DNA from: Microtetraspora malaysiensis
Lineage (GTDB): Bacteria; Actinomycetota; Actinomycetes; Streptosporangiales; Streptosporangiaceae
NCBI RefSeq assembly: GCF_001528665.1
Contig: NZ_BBYJ01000019.1
Coordinates: 1 to 64,000, forward strand
Length of the DNA stretch: 64,000 bases
Direction of reading: 5' to 3'
The position numbers and the translations under genes are program-made. The notes beneath the pieces were generated by a model that was not told the origin of the DNA, ran no database searches, and saw only the letters and a program-made list of their open reading frames with translations. Of this stretch, positions 1-8,278 are shown piece after piece (the stretch's first letter is position 1; each line of letters begins with the position of its first letter).

Positions 1-2
1 CG

Positions 3-191
3 CGTGGCGGCCGCCCAGTCAGCCACGACGCGGATCTCTACAAGGAGCGCAACACGGTTGAGCGCTGTATCAATCGGATCAAGGAGTGGCGTGGGCTGGC
101 GTTCCGCTTCGACAAGACCCCCGAAAGCTATCTGGCCGGCCTTCATCTACGCGGAGCCATCTTGTGGATCCGAAGCCTCCGGCCTGCCTGA
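3..191 (+). CDS. IS5-like transposase, C-terminal fragment (runs off left edge)
   Basis: The frame is open from the window edge to a TGA at 189-191 and encodes the last 62 residues of a DDE transposase. Diagnostic strings are DLYKERNTVERCINRIKEW and FDKTPESYLAGLHLRGAIL. In the IS5-type actinobacterial transposases (DDE_Tnp_1 group) this is where the YxxRxxVER block carries the last catalytic glutamate, here the E of NTVER. The usual protein is several times longer, and the start lies outside the window. No terminal inverted repeat could be recognised in the 86 bases between this stop and the AraC gene, so the right end of the element is not defined. It is either an intact IS continuing leftward or a remnant. 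Confidence 0.75.
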   Translation, partial: RGGRPVSHDADLYKERNTVERCINRIKEWRGLAFRFDKTPESYLAGLHLRGAILWIRSLRPA

Positions 192-277
192 AGATCCGAA
201 CTCCGCACAGGCCCTAGAGGTCACCTCTGCTGATGTGGCCGAGCTTCCGAAGGCCCGTCGCGAGGTCGGCGACCGCA

Positions 278-1243
278 TCACGCTCCCCGCATCCCGTCCA
301 CTGTTCTGAGTGCGGTGTCCTGAGCCCAGCGGCGGCGGTAGTCGCCGGGGGTGGTCCCGTACCACTGGCGGAAGGCCAGGTGGAAGCCGACCGTCGAGTG
401 GTAGCCGACGCGCTCGCTGATCCGGCTGTGGGCGAGCATGGTCTCGCTCAGCAGGCGTGCGGCCTCCTGCATGCGGCGGGCGGTCAGGTGCCGGATCGGC
501 GCCTCGCCGACCAGCTCGCGGAAGGTCGCCGCGAACGCCGAGCGCGACATCCCGGCCTGGGCTGCCAGTGACTCCACCGTCCAGGACTCGGCGAACCTCG
601 TCTGTACGGCGTGCAGCGCCGTCCCGATAGCCGGGTGACGCAACGCCCGCAGGACCGGCGAGCCCTCGGCCAGCTCGCCCACCGCGGCCCGCAGCGCCAG
701 CACGAAAACCAGCTCGAAGGCGCGCAGGGCGACCAGCGTCGCGCCGGGTTCGGCCAGGTCCCACTCACCCGCCAGTCGCCCGAGGGTGCCGCCGAGCAGC
801 CCGTGACCTTCCAGCGTGGCCTGGTCGAGCACCAGGATGGGCGGCAGCGCCCGGTAGATCGGCGAGACGGCGGCCCGGTCGTAGTGGAGCCCGCCGCAGA
901 GCAGGACGGTCTGCTCGCCGGGCCCGCCGAGCTCGACGGTGCTCACGCCGCCCGGCGGCCGCTCGGGTAGCACAGTGGCGAGCGGCACGGCGGGGCGCCC
1001 CGGCCGGTCGCCCAGCCGGTGGGCGCTGCCGTGCGGGAAGACGGCCAGGTCCCCGGCGCGCAGCAGGACAGGCTCGACGCCGGGCAACTCGACGGCACAG
1101 GTGCCCTCGTGCACATAGTGCAACAGCGCGCAGTCCTCGCCCTCGCCCGCGATGCCCCAGGGCGACCCAGCCTGCCAGCGGCTGTGGAAGACCCCCTCCA
1201 GCCGCAGCGGGGCCAATAGAGCGCTCAGCAGATCACCATCCAC
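278..1243 (-). CDS. AraC-family transcriptional regulator with N-terminal cupin
   Basis: A 321-residue cytoplasmic regulator. The first half is a cupin-type ligand-sensing domain (AraC_binding_2/cupin_6 style, with HYVHEGTCAVELPG and RAGDLAVFPHGSAHRL). The C-terminal third, from about residue 220, holds the two AraC helix-turn-helix motifs: WTVESLAAQAGMSRSAF, then RISERVGYHSTVGFHLAFRQ with the closing GTTPGDYRRR. The start is the GTG at 1243, preceded on the minus strand by an AAGGA ribosome site. It is transcribed away from the NmrA-like reductase at 1315, an arrangement common for AraC proteins that control a neighbouring oxidoreductase and themselves. The inducer is unknown. Confidence 0.9.
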   Translation of the reverse strand: MDGDLLSALLAPLRLEGVFHSRWQAGSPWGIAGEGEDCALLHYVHEGTCAVELPGVEPVLLRAGDLAVFPHGSAHRLGDRPGRPAVPLATVLPERPPGGVSTVELGGPGEQTVLLCGGLHYDRAAVSPIYRALPPILVLDQATLEGHGLLGGTLGRLAGEWDLAEPGATLVALRAFELVFVLALRAAVGELAEGSPVLRALRHPAIGTALHAVQTRFAESWTVESLAAQAGMSRSAFAATFRELVGEAPIRHLTARRMQEAARLLSETMLAHSRISERVGYHSTVGFHLAFRQWYGTTPGDYRRRWAQDTALRTVDGMRGA

Positions 1244-1263
1244 CGGACGATCCTTAAATAGCC

Positions 1264-1281
1264 CGATATTTCACTTTATCG
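1264..1281. promoter_or_regulatory. candidate operator (CGATA-8-TATCG inverted repeat) between AraC gene and reductase
   Basis: A perfect 5-bp inverted repeat, CGATA and TATCG separated by 8 bases, lies in a locally AT-rich stretch in the 71-bp gap between the divergent genes. Its position suits binding by the adjacent AraC protein. The assignment is inference; short repeats of this size also arise by chance. Confidence 0.35.
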
Positions 1282-1314
1282 AGCGTATCGCGGATTCGGT
1301 CGAGGCTGTCCGGC

Positions 1315-2160
1315 ATGACCTTTCTTGTGATCGGCGCGGCAGGCGCCCAGGGCGGCGCGGTCGCGCGGCGGCTCGTCGCCGAGGGACACACGGTGCGCGG
1401 CCTGACCAGGAGCGGCCGAGTTCCGCACGGAGTGGAGCCGGTCGCCGGCGACCTCGGCGACGCCGGGGCGGTGAAGGCGGCCTTCGCCGGGGTGACGCAC
1501 GCCGCGGTGACGCTGCCCCTGGTCTACGAGCCGGACACGGTGGCCGCTTACATCCACCATGTGCGCGACTCCGCGCTGGCGGCCGGGGTGCGGCGGCTGG
1601 TGTTCAACACCGCCAACCGGCTGCCCGAGGCCACCACGCAGGTGGCGGCCTTCGAGACGCGCCGGTGGGCGGTGCGGACGCTGCAGTCGGCCGGTCTGCC
1701 GGTCGTGGTGCTGTGCCCGCCGGTCTACCTGGACAACCTGGCCGCGTCGTGGGTGGCAGGTCCGCTGGCGGCCGAGGGCGTGCTGCGCTACCCGCTGCCC
1801 GCCGACCTGCCGGTGCCCTGGCTTTCGCACGACGACCTGGGCGCCGCCACGCACGCCGCGCTCGTGCGTGACGATCTGGAGGGCGCCATGCTGAAGCTCG
1901 GCGGGCCCGACGTGGTGACCGGCGACGAGCTGGCGGCCGCCTTCGGCGCCCGCTACTCCGCGCAGGATCTGGCCGAGTTCGAGTCGGGCCTGGCGATGGC
2001 GCTGGGCGCGCCGCTGGCCGCCGTGGTGGCGGCCACCTACCGCTGGGCCGCCGCCGACCGCGACCTGTTCGCGGCCGACCCCGCAGTGGCCGATCTGCTG
2101 GGCCTACGGCTGACGCCGCTACGCGCCTGGATCGCCGCCCGGCCCTGGGCGACCCGGTGA
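1315..2160 (+). CDS. NmrA-like NAD(P)-binding reductase
   Basis: A 281-residue atypical short-chain dehydrogenase of the NmrA/NAD(P)H-azoreductase type. The N-terminal Rossmann motif VIGAAGAQGGAVARRL (about residues 4-19) matches GxxGxxG. RLVFNTANRLPEA and VVVLCPPVYLDNLAASW are typical of the central sheet of NmrA proteins. No Tyr-xxx-Lys pair of a classical SDR is obvious, so it may be a redox sensor or an oxidoreductase of unknown substrate. The gene is divergent from the AraC regulator and overlaps the next gene by four bases (GTGA at 2157-2160), so the two are probably translationally coupled. Confidence 0.85.
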   Translation: MTFLVIGAAGAQGGAVARRLVAEGHTVRGLTRSGRVPHGVEPVAGDLGDAGAVKAAFAGVTHAAVTLPLVYEPDTVAAYIHHVRDSALAAGVRRLVFNTANRLPEATTQVAAFETRRWAVRTLQSAGLPVVVLCPPVYLDNLAASWVAGPLAAEGVLRYPLPADLPVPWLSHDDLGAATHAALVRDDLEGAMLKLGGPDVVTGDELAAAFGARYSAQDLAEFESGLAMALGAPLAAVVAATYRWAAADRDLFAADPAVADLLGLRLTPLRAWIAARPWATR

Positions 2161-2513
2161 ACGGCGCCGAGGCGGAGATCGTCCGCCACCACGAGGTCAT
2201 CGAACGCTGGCTGACCGGCGCCGCCACGCGGGAGGAGTTCGCCCGCTTCGCCGACGCCCACGCCCCCGGCTTCACGCTCATCACCCCCGACGGCCAGACG
2301 CTCTCCCGCGACCAGGTCCTCGCCGAGGTCGAGGCACTCTACGGCAGGGCACCGGGGCTGACCGTCGAGATCCGCCATGTGCGGATCGTCGCCTCCGACG
2401 GCTCCCTCCTCGTGGCCACCTACCAGGAGGTCCAGCCGGATCGGACCCGGCAGTCCACGGTGATCCTCCAGGCCGCCACGTGGCTACACCTGCACGAGAC
2501 CTGGCTACCGTGA
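2157..2513 (+). CDS. SnoaL/DUF4440-like small protein (NTF2 fold)
   Basis: A 118-residue protein with an NTF2-like pattern: an N-terminal helix (EIVRHHEVIERWLTG), FADAHAPGFTLITPDGQTLSRDQVLAE, then alternating strands ending in ATWLHLHETWLP. This resembles the DUF4440/SnoaL superfamily, whose members are small isomerases, ketosteroid-isomerase-like enzymes or ligand-binding proteins. The GTG start overlaps the stop of the NmrA-like gene, so both probably form one transcript under AraC control. No catalytic residues can be assigned with confidence, and the substrate is unknown. Confidence 0.7.
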   Translation: MNGAEAEIVRHHEVIERWLTGAATREEFARFADAHAPGFTLITPDGQTLSRDQVLAEVEALYGRAPGLTVEIRHVRIVASDGSLLVATYQEVQPDRTRQSTVILQAATWLHLHETWLP

Positions 2514-2578
2514 CGGCGGCCCGCCCCGCCCGGCCCGGCCCGTGAGCGTGACCCCGGAATGTCCCGGCCCGGGGCGGT

Positions 2579-2622
2579 GGGCGGCGGTCAGTACCGCTTG
2601 CCATGAGACGGGCGGCGGTCAG
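2579..2622. repeat. 13-bp direct repeat in the convergent gap
   Basis: GGGCGGCGGTCAG occurs at 2579-2591 and again at 2610-2622. The second copy contains the stop codon of the beta-glucosidase gene. The gap between the convergent SnoaL-like and beta-glucosidase genes is only 105 bp. I see GC-rich complementarity around 2524-2578 but no convincing terminator stem with a U tract. Confidence 0.35.
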
Positions 2623-4871
2623 CCCTGCGCGTTCGCGATCGCGATGAGCCCCTCGATCTGCTCCCGCGACACGGGCGCGCCAGGGAAGGCCGTGAGCCGG
2701 CCGATCGGGAACGAGCCGAGTATCTTCCGCAGGCCCTCGTCATTGGCCATCGTCGACGCGCCGGCCCCGTTCATGCCGGACATCGCCTGCCGTACGATCG
2801 GGCCGGCGACCGGGTGGGCGAGCAGCTCGCCGATCGAGGAGTCCATGGTGAGCGGCAGGCGCACGTCGTCGCCGGTGACGGCCACGGTGACGGCCGAGCG
2901 CACGTCGCGGCTGGACGCGGCGACCTCGACGACGTACTCGCCGCCCTCGACGACCCAGCGGTCCACGCGGACGTCCCAGTACGCGAGGTCGGCGCGGCAC
3001 ACCACCAGCTCGGCGACCGCCGTCTCGCCCGGCTCCAGCGCGACCGAGGCGAATGCCTTGAGCTCCCGGGGAGCCCGCTGGACCGCCGAGCCGGGCAGGG
3101 AGGTGTACACCTGCACGACCTCCCGGCCCGTGACCTGGCCCGTGTTCGTGACGGGCACGGTGACGGCGATATCGCCGCCGGCCCGGACGGAGACCGAGGC
3201 GTCGCCGTAGCGGAACGTCGTGTACGACAGGCCGTGGCCGAACGGATAGGCGACCTCGACCGATCTCGCGTCGTACCAGCGGTAGCCCACGAGCAGTCCC
3301 TCTCCGTAGCGCACGTGGCCGGACTCGCCGGGGAAGTTGCCGTACGACGGGGTGTCCGCCAGGCGCAGCGGGATGGTCTCGGTCAGCTTGCCGGAGGGGT
3401 TGACGACGCCGAACAGCACGTCGGCGGTGGCCCCGCCACCGGCCTGGCCGAGGAGCCAGCCCTCAAGGATCGCGGGCACCCGGTCGCGGAACGGCAGCGC
3501 AACCACACCGCCGTTGGACAGCACGACGACGGTGCGCGGGTTGGCCGCGACGACAGCGTCGAGCAGGCGGAGCTGCGCGGCGGGCAGATCGATGTGGTCG
3601 CGGTCGTACCCCTCGGACTCCTCCGCCGCCGGCAGACCGAGGAAGACGACGGCGACCTCGGCCGAGGAGGCCGCGGCGACGGCTTCGTCCCGCAGCGCGG
3701 CGGCGTCGCCCGTGCCGTCGAGCGTGAAGCCCTCCGCGTACGTCACCTCGCCCGCCGACAGCGCGCGGATCTCGTCGATCGCGGTGTCGAGCCGCGTCGG
3801 GTTGATCAGGCTCGATCCGGCGCCCTGGTAGCGCGGTCGCGCCGCGAACGCGCCGATCACGGCCACGCGGGTGTCCCGGGCGAGGGGCAGCACGCCGTCG
3901 TTCTTCAGCAGCACGATCGATCGGCCGGCGGCCTCGCGGGCAAGCGCGTGGTGCGCCTCCACGTCGAGCGGCCCGGCGACCGCGGGGCGGGCCTGCGCCT
4001 TCCGTACGAGGTCGAGTACCCGGGCGGCGGCGGTGTCGAGTGTGTCCTCGTCGAGCTCGCCGTCCCGCACCGCGGCGACCACCTGGGCGTCGGTGCGCCC
4101 TCCGCTTGAGGGCATCTCCAGGTCGAGCCCGGCCTTCAGGCTCGCCACGCGGTCGGCGACCGCCCCCCAGTCGGAGACGACGAGGCCGGTGAAGCCCCAC
4201 TCCTCGCGCAGCACCCGCGTCAGCAGCCACGGGTTCTCCGAGGCGTACACGCCGTTGATCCGGTTGTAGGCGCACATGACCGTCCAGGGCCGCGCGTCCT
4301 CGACCACCCGCTGGAAGCCGCGCAGGTAGATCTCGCGCAGCGGTCGCGGATCGACGTCGCTGGAGACGCGCATGCGGTCGGTTTCCTGGTTGTTCGCGGC
4401 GAAGTGCTTCAGCGACGCGCCCGCGCCCGTGGACTGGATCCCGCGTACGAGCGCCGCACCCATGACGCCGGACACGATCGGGTCCTCGGAGAAGTACTCG
4501 AAGTTGCGGCCGCACAGCGGCGACCGCTTGATGTTGACGCCCGGTCCGAGGAGCACGGCGACGTCCCCGATGGCCGACTCCACGCCCAGCGCCTCCCCGA
4601 CGCGCCGCGCCAGCTCCGGGTCGAAGGACGAGCCGAGGCCGGCCGCGGGCGGGAAACACGTCGCGGGCACGCTGTCGGCGATGCCGAGGTGGTCGTTTCC
4701 GCCGCGCTGCTTGCGCAGGCCGTGCGGGCCGTCGGTCATCATGATCGACGGGACGCCGGCCCGCTCGATCGCCTTGGTCGTCCAGAAGTCCGCGCCGCTG
4801 GTCAGCGACGCCTTCTCCTCCAGGGTGAGGCCGGCCGGTGCCTCGTTCACCTCGGTGGCGTTGTCGGTCAT
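2619..4871 (-). CDS. GH3 beta-glucosidase, cytoplasmic
   Basis: A 750-residue glycoside hydrolase family 3 enzyme with no signal peptide. Domain order is the (beta/alpha)8 barrel (about 20-300), alpha/beta sandwich (about 350-560) and C-terminal fibronectin-III-like domain (about 590-670). Catalytic features are visible: KHFAANNQE at 155-163 in the substrate pocket, and the nucleophile Asp234 in VVSDWGAV. The family hydrolyses beta-glucosides with retention. The ATG at 4871 was chosen because AGAAAGG lies just upstream; the frame stays open upstream but that part is low-complexity. It follows the aldehyde dehydrogenase by 43 bp in the same direction, suggesting co-transcription. A role in cleaving imported aromatic glucosides is inference from that pairing. 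Confidence 0.92.
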   Translation of the reverse strand: MTDNATEVNEAPAGLTLEEKASLTSGADFWTTKAIERAGVPSIMMTDGPHGLRKQRGGNDHLGIADSVPATCFPPAAGLGSSFDPELARRVGEALGVESAIGDVAVLLGPGVNIKRSPLCGRNFEYFSEDPIVSGVMGAALVRGIQSTGAGASLKHFAANNQETDRMRVSSDVDPRPLREIYLRGFQRVVEDARPWTVMCAYNRINGVYASENPWLLTRVLREEWGFTGLVVSDWGAVADRVASLKAGLDLEMPSSGGRTDAQVVAAVRDGELDEDTLDTAAARVLDLVRKAQARPAVAGPLDVEAHHALAREAAGRSIVLLKNDGVLPLARDTRVAVIGAFAARPRYQGAGSSLINPTRLDTAIDEIRALSAGEVTYAEGFTLDGTGDAAALRDEAVAAASSAEVAVVFLGLPAAEESEGYDRDHIDLPAAQLRLLDAVVAANPRTVVVLSNGGVVALPFRDRVPAILEGWLLGQAGGGATADVLFGVVNPSGKLTETIPLRLADTPSYGNFPGESGHVRYGEGLLVGYRWYDARSVEVAYPFGHGLSYTTFRYGDASVSVRAGGDIAVTVPVTNTGQVTGREVVQVYTSLPGSAVQRAPRELKAFASVALEPGETAVAELVVCRADLAYWDVRVDRWVVEGGEYVVEVAASSRDVRSAVTVAVTGDDVRLPLTMDSSIGELLAHPVAGPIVRQAMSGMNGAGASTMANDEGLRKILGSFPIGRLTAFPGAPVSREQIEGLIAIANAQG

Positions 4872-4914
4872 GGTGTCTGCCTTTCTGCTCACGGCGGGCC
4901 GAAGGGGTGCCCGG

Positions 4915-6375
4915 TCAGAACGGGTAGGTGGGAGCCTGCCCGCGCATCGTGATCCAGCGGGTCTCGGTGAACGCCTCGATGTTGGCCATGGCGCCACCGA
5001 AGCGGGAGCCGGTGCCGGAGGCGCCGACGCCGCCGAACGGGGCGTTGGCCTCGTCGTTGACCGTCTGGTCATTGATGTGCACGATGCCGGTCGGGATCCG
5101 CTGCGCCAGTTCCAAGCCCTTCATCGCGTCGCGTGTGACTATGCCCAGCGACAGGCCGTACTCAGTGGCGGTGGCCAGCTTGACGGCCTCATCGAGGCTG
5201 GAGAAGCGGGCGACGGGGGCGACCGGGCCGAAGATCTCCCGGGCGAACGCCGGGGTGTCCGGGGTGACGTCAGCCAGGACGGTGGCGGAGTAGAACAGGT
5301 TCTCGTAGGTGCCGCCGGCGGCGAGTCGCGCGCCCTGGTCGACGCTGTCGACGACCAGCTTGTGGATCTTGCCGAGCTGCCCGGCGTCGATGATCGGGCC
5401 GAGGGCGGCCTGGCCGCCGGCCGGGTCTCCGGCGGTGAGCTGCCGGGCCTTGGCGGCCAGCCGCTCGACGAAGTCGTCGTAGAGCCGCTCGTGGACCAGG
5501 TGGCGGCCGGTGGTCATGCAGATCTGCCCCTGGTGGAAGAACGCCCCCCAGGCGGCCAGGTTGACCGCGGCGTCCAGGTCGGCGTCGTCCAGCACGATCA
5601 GGGCCGAGTTGCCGCCGAGCTCCAAGTGGGCTCGCTTGAGGTGGCGGCCGGCCAGCTCGCCGATGTGGCGACCCACAGGGGTGGAGCCGGTGAAGGAGAT
5701 GACCCGTACCAGGGGGTGCGTGACCAGTGCCTCGCCGACGTCGGCCCCGCCGGGCAGCATCTGCAGCACACCCGGCGGCAGCCCGGCCTCTTCGAAGATG
5801 CGCGCTATCGTGACGCCGCCCGTGACGGCGGTACGCGGGTCCGGCTTGAGGATCACCGCGTTGCCCAGCGCCAGGGCCGGCGCCACCGAGCGGATGCCCA
5901 GGATGATCGGCACGTTGAACGGCGAGATCACGCCCACCACGCCGACCGGTCCCCTGGTCGCCAGGGACAGCCGGGGCTGCTCGCTGGGGATCACCTCTCC
6001 GTACGAGCGGCCGGGCAGCGTGGCGGCCTCGTAGCATTCCTGTTCCGCGGTGTGCACGGCGAAGCCCGCCATGCCGGGGACGGCGCCGACCTCACGGATG
6101 TTCCACCAGGCGATGTCGTCGGCGTGCTCGGCCCATAACTGACCGGCGCGCCGGAGCACCGCGGCGCGGACCGGATGCGGGGTCGCGGCCCACTCACGCT
6201 GCGCCTCGGCGGCGTTCTCGGCAGCCCGCGCCAGATCGTCGACGCCGGCCCGGCCGATCCGGCCGAGCGAAACGCCCGTCGCGGGTTCGATCACGTCGGC
6301 GCTGCCGCCGGAGCCCGCCTGCCACGAACCGCCGATAAAGATCTTGTCCTGCCACTGTGCCGCGTCGAGAAACAC
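4915..6375 (-). CDS. aromatic aldehyde dehydrogenase (benzaldehyde/vanillin type)
   Basis: A 486-residue NAD(P)-dependent aldehyde dehydrogenase of usual family length. The general base Glu252 lies in HLELGGN and the catalytic Cys286 in GQICMTTGR; the cofactor region includes GVISPFNVP and SFTGSTPVG. The GQICMTTGR string and the closing NDQTVNDEANAPFGGVGASGTG (quoted in part: NDEANAPFGGVGASGTG) are like benzaldehyde, salicylaldehyde and vanillin dehydrogenases, which oxidise aromatic aldehydes to acids. The GTG start at 6375 is preceded by AAAGGA. It is first in a two-gene unit with the GH3 beta-glucosidase, which would fit use of phenolic glucosides: the glucosidase frees the aglycone and this enzyme oxidises it. 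Exact substrate unknown. Confidence 0.88.
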   Translation of the reverse strand: MFLDAAQWQDKIFIGGSWQAGSGGSADVIEPATGVSLGRIGRAGVDDLARAAENAAEAQREWAATPHPVRAAVLRRAGQLWAEHADDIAWWNIREVGAVPGMAGFAVHTAEQECYEAATLPGRSYGEVIPSEQPRLSLATRGPVGVVGVISPFNVPIILGIRSVAPALALGNAVILKPDPRTAVTGGVTIARIFEEAGLPPGVLQMLPGGADVGEALVTHPLVRVISFTGSTPVGRHIGELAGRHLKRAHLELGGNSALIVLDDADLDAAVNLAAWGAFFHQGQICMTTGRHLVHERLYDDFVERLAAKARQLTAGDPAGGQAALGPIIDAGQLGKIHKLVVDSVDQGARLAAGGTYENLFYSATVLADVTPDTPAFAREIFGPVAPVARFSSLDEAVKLATATEYGLSLGIVTRDAMKGLELAQRIPTGIVHINDQTVNDEANAPFGGVGASGTGSRFGGAMANIEAFTETRWITMRGQAPTYPF

Positions 6376-6850
6376 CGCGAAGTCCTTTCCTGCTGTGGGG
6401 ATGGGTACCGCGGACGACGTCCGCGTCGTGGGTGGCCGCCGAGGTTCCGGAACCAGGCGGGTGGATCAGGGGTCGATTCGGGTCAGGAACTTCCGCACTG
6501 CCTCGATCGCCTGCTCCCTTCCGCGCTGCCCGGCCCGGCATGGATCAGCAAACCCGGACCCGTCACCCGACCGAACAGCAGGACACGACAGAGAAGCCGA
6601 CACAGAATCAGCCCAGCTCAGCTGCCTCGATCAAATTGCCGGGTTCCGGACTAGCACAAAACGTGATCTTCCCTGCGGGAACGGACCCCGTCAAGGCACA
6701 GGTCAGAGCCGTCGTGGCGGTATCTTGACGCGGTACGCGTGGTCAGATCGGCCACCGGGACCATTCGCCTGCCCGGCGCGGGCGAGCGACAGCTCGTCTT
6801 CGGCAGCGGGCGTCGCACCATGTTTCGTCCTTCTTCTTCGCGGCCGGCGT
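6376..6850. other. 475-bp intergenic stretch, promoter side of the aldehyde dehydrogenase unit
   Basis: No gene recognised. The region contains the ribosome site for the aldehyde dehydrogenase (AAAGGA just above 6375) and the hairpin that closes the rhamnose operon at its right end. On the minus strand, about 30 bases beyond that hairpin, a GAAGAAGGACGAAAC sequence precedes an ATG near 6822, but the frame after it resembles nothing I know. It could be a lost downstream gene of the rhamnose operon. Confidence 0.4.
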
Positions 6851-6861
6851 TCAGCCGGCCG
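6841..6861. terminator. hairpin closing the rhamnose operon, stop codon in the loop
   Basis: CGGCCGGC (6841-6848) and GCCGGCCG (6854-6861) form a perfect 8-bp GC stem around a 5-base loop that contains the TGA stop of rhamnulokinase. There is no clear U tract, so the hairpin may terminate transcription or protect the 3' end. Confidence 0.5.
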
Positions 6862-8278
6862 GATCATGGCGCGTCGGGCTGAAGGCCCGGGCGACGAGCG
6901 AGCGGAGTGCCTCGAGGCCGCCCTCGGCGAAGCCCGCGGAGCGGGCCTGCACGAGCACGTTGCCGATGGCCGTCGCCTCCACGGGTCCCGCGAGCACCGG
7001 GAGGCCCGAGCGGTCGGCCGTGCGCTGGCAGAGCAGGGCGTTGAGCGCGCCGCCGCCCACGATGTGGATCGTCTCGACACCGACGCCCGAGAGGGCCGAC
7101 GCCGTGCGCACGGCTCTCGCGAACGCCTCGGCCAGGCTCTCGACGATCGATCGGGCGAACTCCGCGCGGCTCCGCGGCGCGGCGACCCCGCGCTCGGCGC
7201 ACCACTCCGCGATGCGCCCCGGCAGGTCGCCCGGGGCGAGAAACCGCGGGTCGTTCGCGTCGAACACGGGCACCGCGGTCGTGACCGCGGCCGCCTGTGC
7301 GAGAAGCTCGGGCAGGTCGATCGACGACCCGTCGCGCTCCCACCAGCGCACCGACTCCGACAGCAGCCAGAGCCCCATGACGTTGTGCAGGAAGCGCACC
7401 CGGCCGTCGACGCCGCCCTCGTTCGTGAAGTTCGCCTCGCGCGCGGCGTCCGTGGTCACCGGCCGCTCGAGCTCGACGCCGACGAGGCCCCAGGTGCCGC
7501 ACGAGATGTAGGCGGCGGACTCGGGGCGCATCGGCACGGCGACGACCGCCGAGGCCGTGTCGTGCGAGCCGACGGCCACGACCCGCATCCCGGTGGGAGC
7601 GCCGAGTTCGGCGGCGACTCCGGGCCGCAGGCCGCCGAGCGAGGTACCCGGCGAGACGAGGCGGGGCAGCACGGACGCTTCGAGTCCGAGCCGTTCGACG
7701 AGCTCGCGGTCCCACCCGCCCGTCTCGACGTCCAGCAGCCCGGTCGTCGAGGCGTTGGTGCGCTCGGCGACCTTCGCGCCCGTGAGCTGGAAGCCGACGA
7801 GGTCGGGGATGAGCAGGAGTGAATCGGCGAGCCCGAGGCATCCACCCGTCCGCTCGGCCGCGAGCTGGTACACGGTGGTGAACGGCAGGAACTGCAGGCC
7901 GTTGCGGCGGTAGAGCTCCGCGAACGGCACCCGCGCGTGCACTGCCTCGACCGCGGCCTCGTTGCGTTCGTCGCGGTAGTGGAACGGCTCGCCGAGGACG
8001 CGGCCGCCGCGCAGCAGCGCGTAGTCGACGGCCCAGGAGTCCACGCCGATCGACGCGACGCCGGGCTCGCGGCGGAACGCGTCCGCGAGCCCGCGCGTGA
8101 GGTCGCGGTACAGGCCCGTGAGATCCCAGTGCAGGCCCGACGCCAGGCGCACGGGAATGTTCGGGAACCGCGCGACGTGGTCGAGCCGGAGCGTGCCGGC
8201 CGCCTGGTCGACGTGCCCGACGACGACCCGGCCGCTCGTGGCCCCGAGGTCGACCGCGGCGACCGCCCCGGCGGTCAT
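6851..8278 (-). CDS. rhaB: L-rhamnulokinase
   Basis: A 475-residue sugar kinase of the FGGY family that phosphorylates L-rhamnulose to L-rhamnulose 1-phosphate. The first ATP-binding motif is VDLGATSGR near residues 9-17. The string GVDSWAVDYALL, typical of rhamnulokinases, follows around residue 75, and HIVGGGALNALLCQRTAD marks the C-terminal ATP-site domain. The start ATG at 8278 overlaps the stop of the aldolase/dehydrogenase (ATGA), so the genes are coupled. It is the last gene of the rhaI-aldolase-rhaB operon. Leucine is mostly CTC and alanine often GCG, unlike flanking genes that favour CTG, which hints at acquisition from another actinobacterium. Confidence 0.93.
   Translation of the reverse strand: MTAGAVAAVDLGATSGRVVVGHVDQAAGTLRLDHVARFPNIPVRLASGLHWDLTGLYRDLTRGLADAFRREPGVASIGVDSWAVDYALLRGGRVLGEPFHYRDERNEAAVEAVHARVPFAELYRRNGLQFLPFTTVYQLAAERTGGCLGLADSLLLIPDLVGFQLTGAKVAERTNASTTGLLDVETGGWDRELVERLGLEASVLPRLVSPGTSLGGLRPGVAAELGAPTGMRVVAVGSHDTASAVVAVPMRPESAAYISCGTWGLVGVELERPVTTDAAREANFTNEGGVDGRVRFLHNVMGLWLLSESVRWWERDGSSIDLPELLAQAAAVTTAVPVFDANDPRFLAPGDLPGRIAEWCAERGVAAPRSRAEFARSIVESLAEAFARAVRTASALSGVGVETIHIVGGGALNALLCQRTADRSGLPVLAGPVEATAIGNVLVQARSAGFAEGGLEALRSLVARAFSPTRHDPAG

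Noticed and set aside
192-309. A frame reading VTSADVAELPKARREVGDRITLPA at the left end
   Set aside because: It looked protein-like but overlaps the end of the AraC gene and continues no recognisable domain.
6703-6830. A minus-strand ATG near 6822 after a GAAGAAGGA sequence, as a possible fourth gene of the rhamnose operon
   Set aside because: The translation resembles no known protein, including rhamnose mutarotase, and breaks up quickly; kept only as a note in the intergenic entry.
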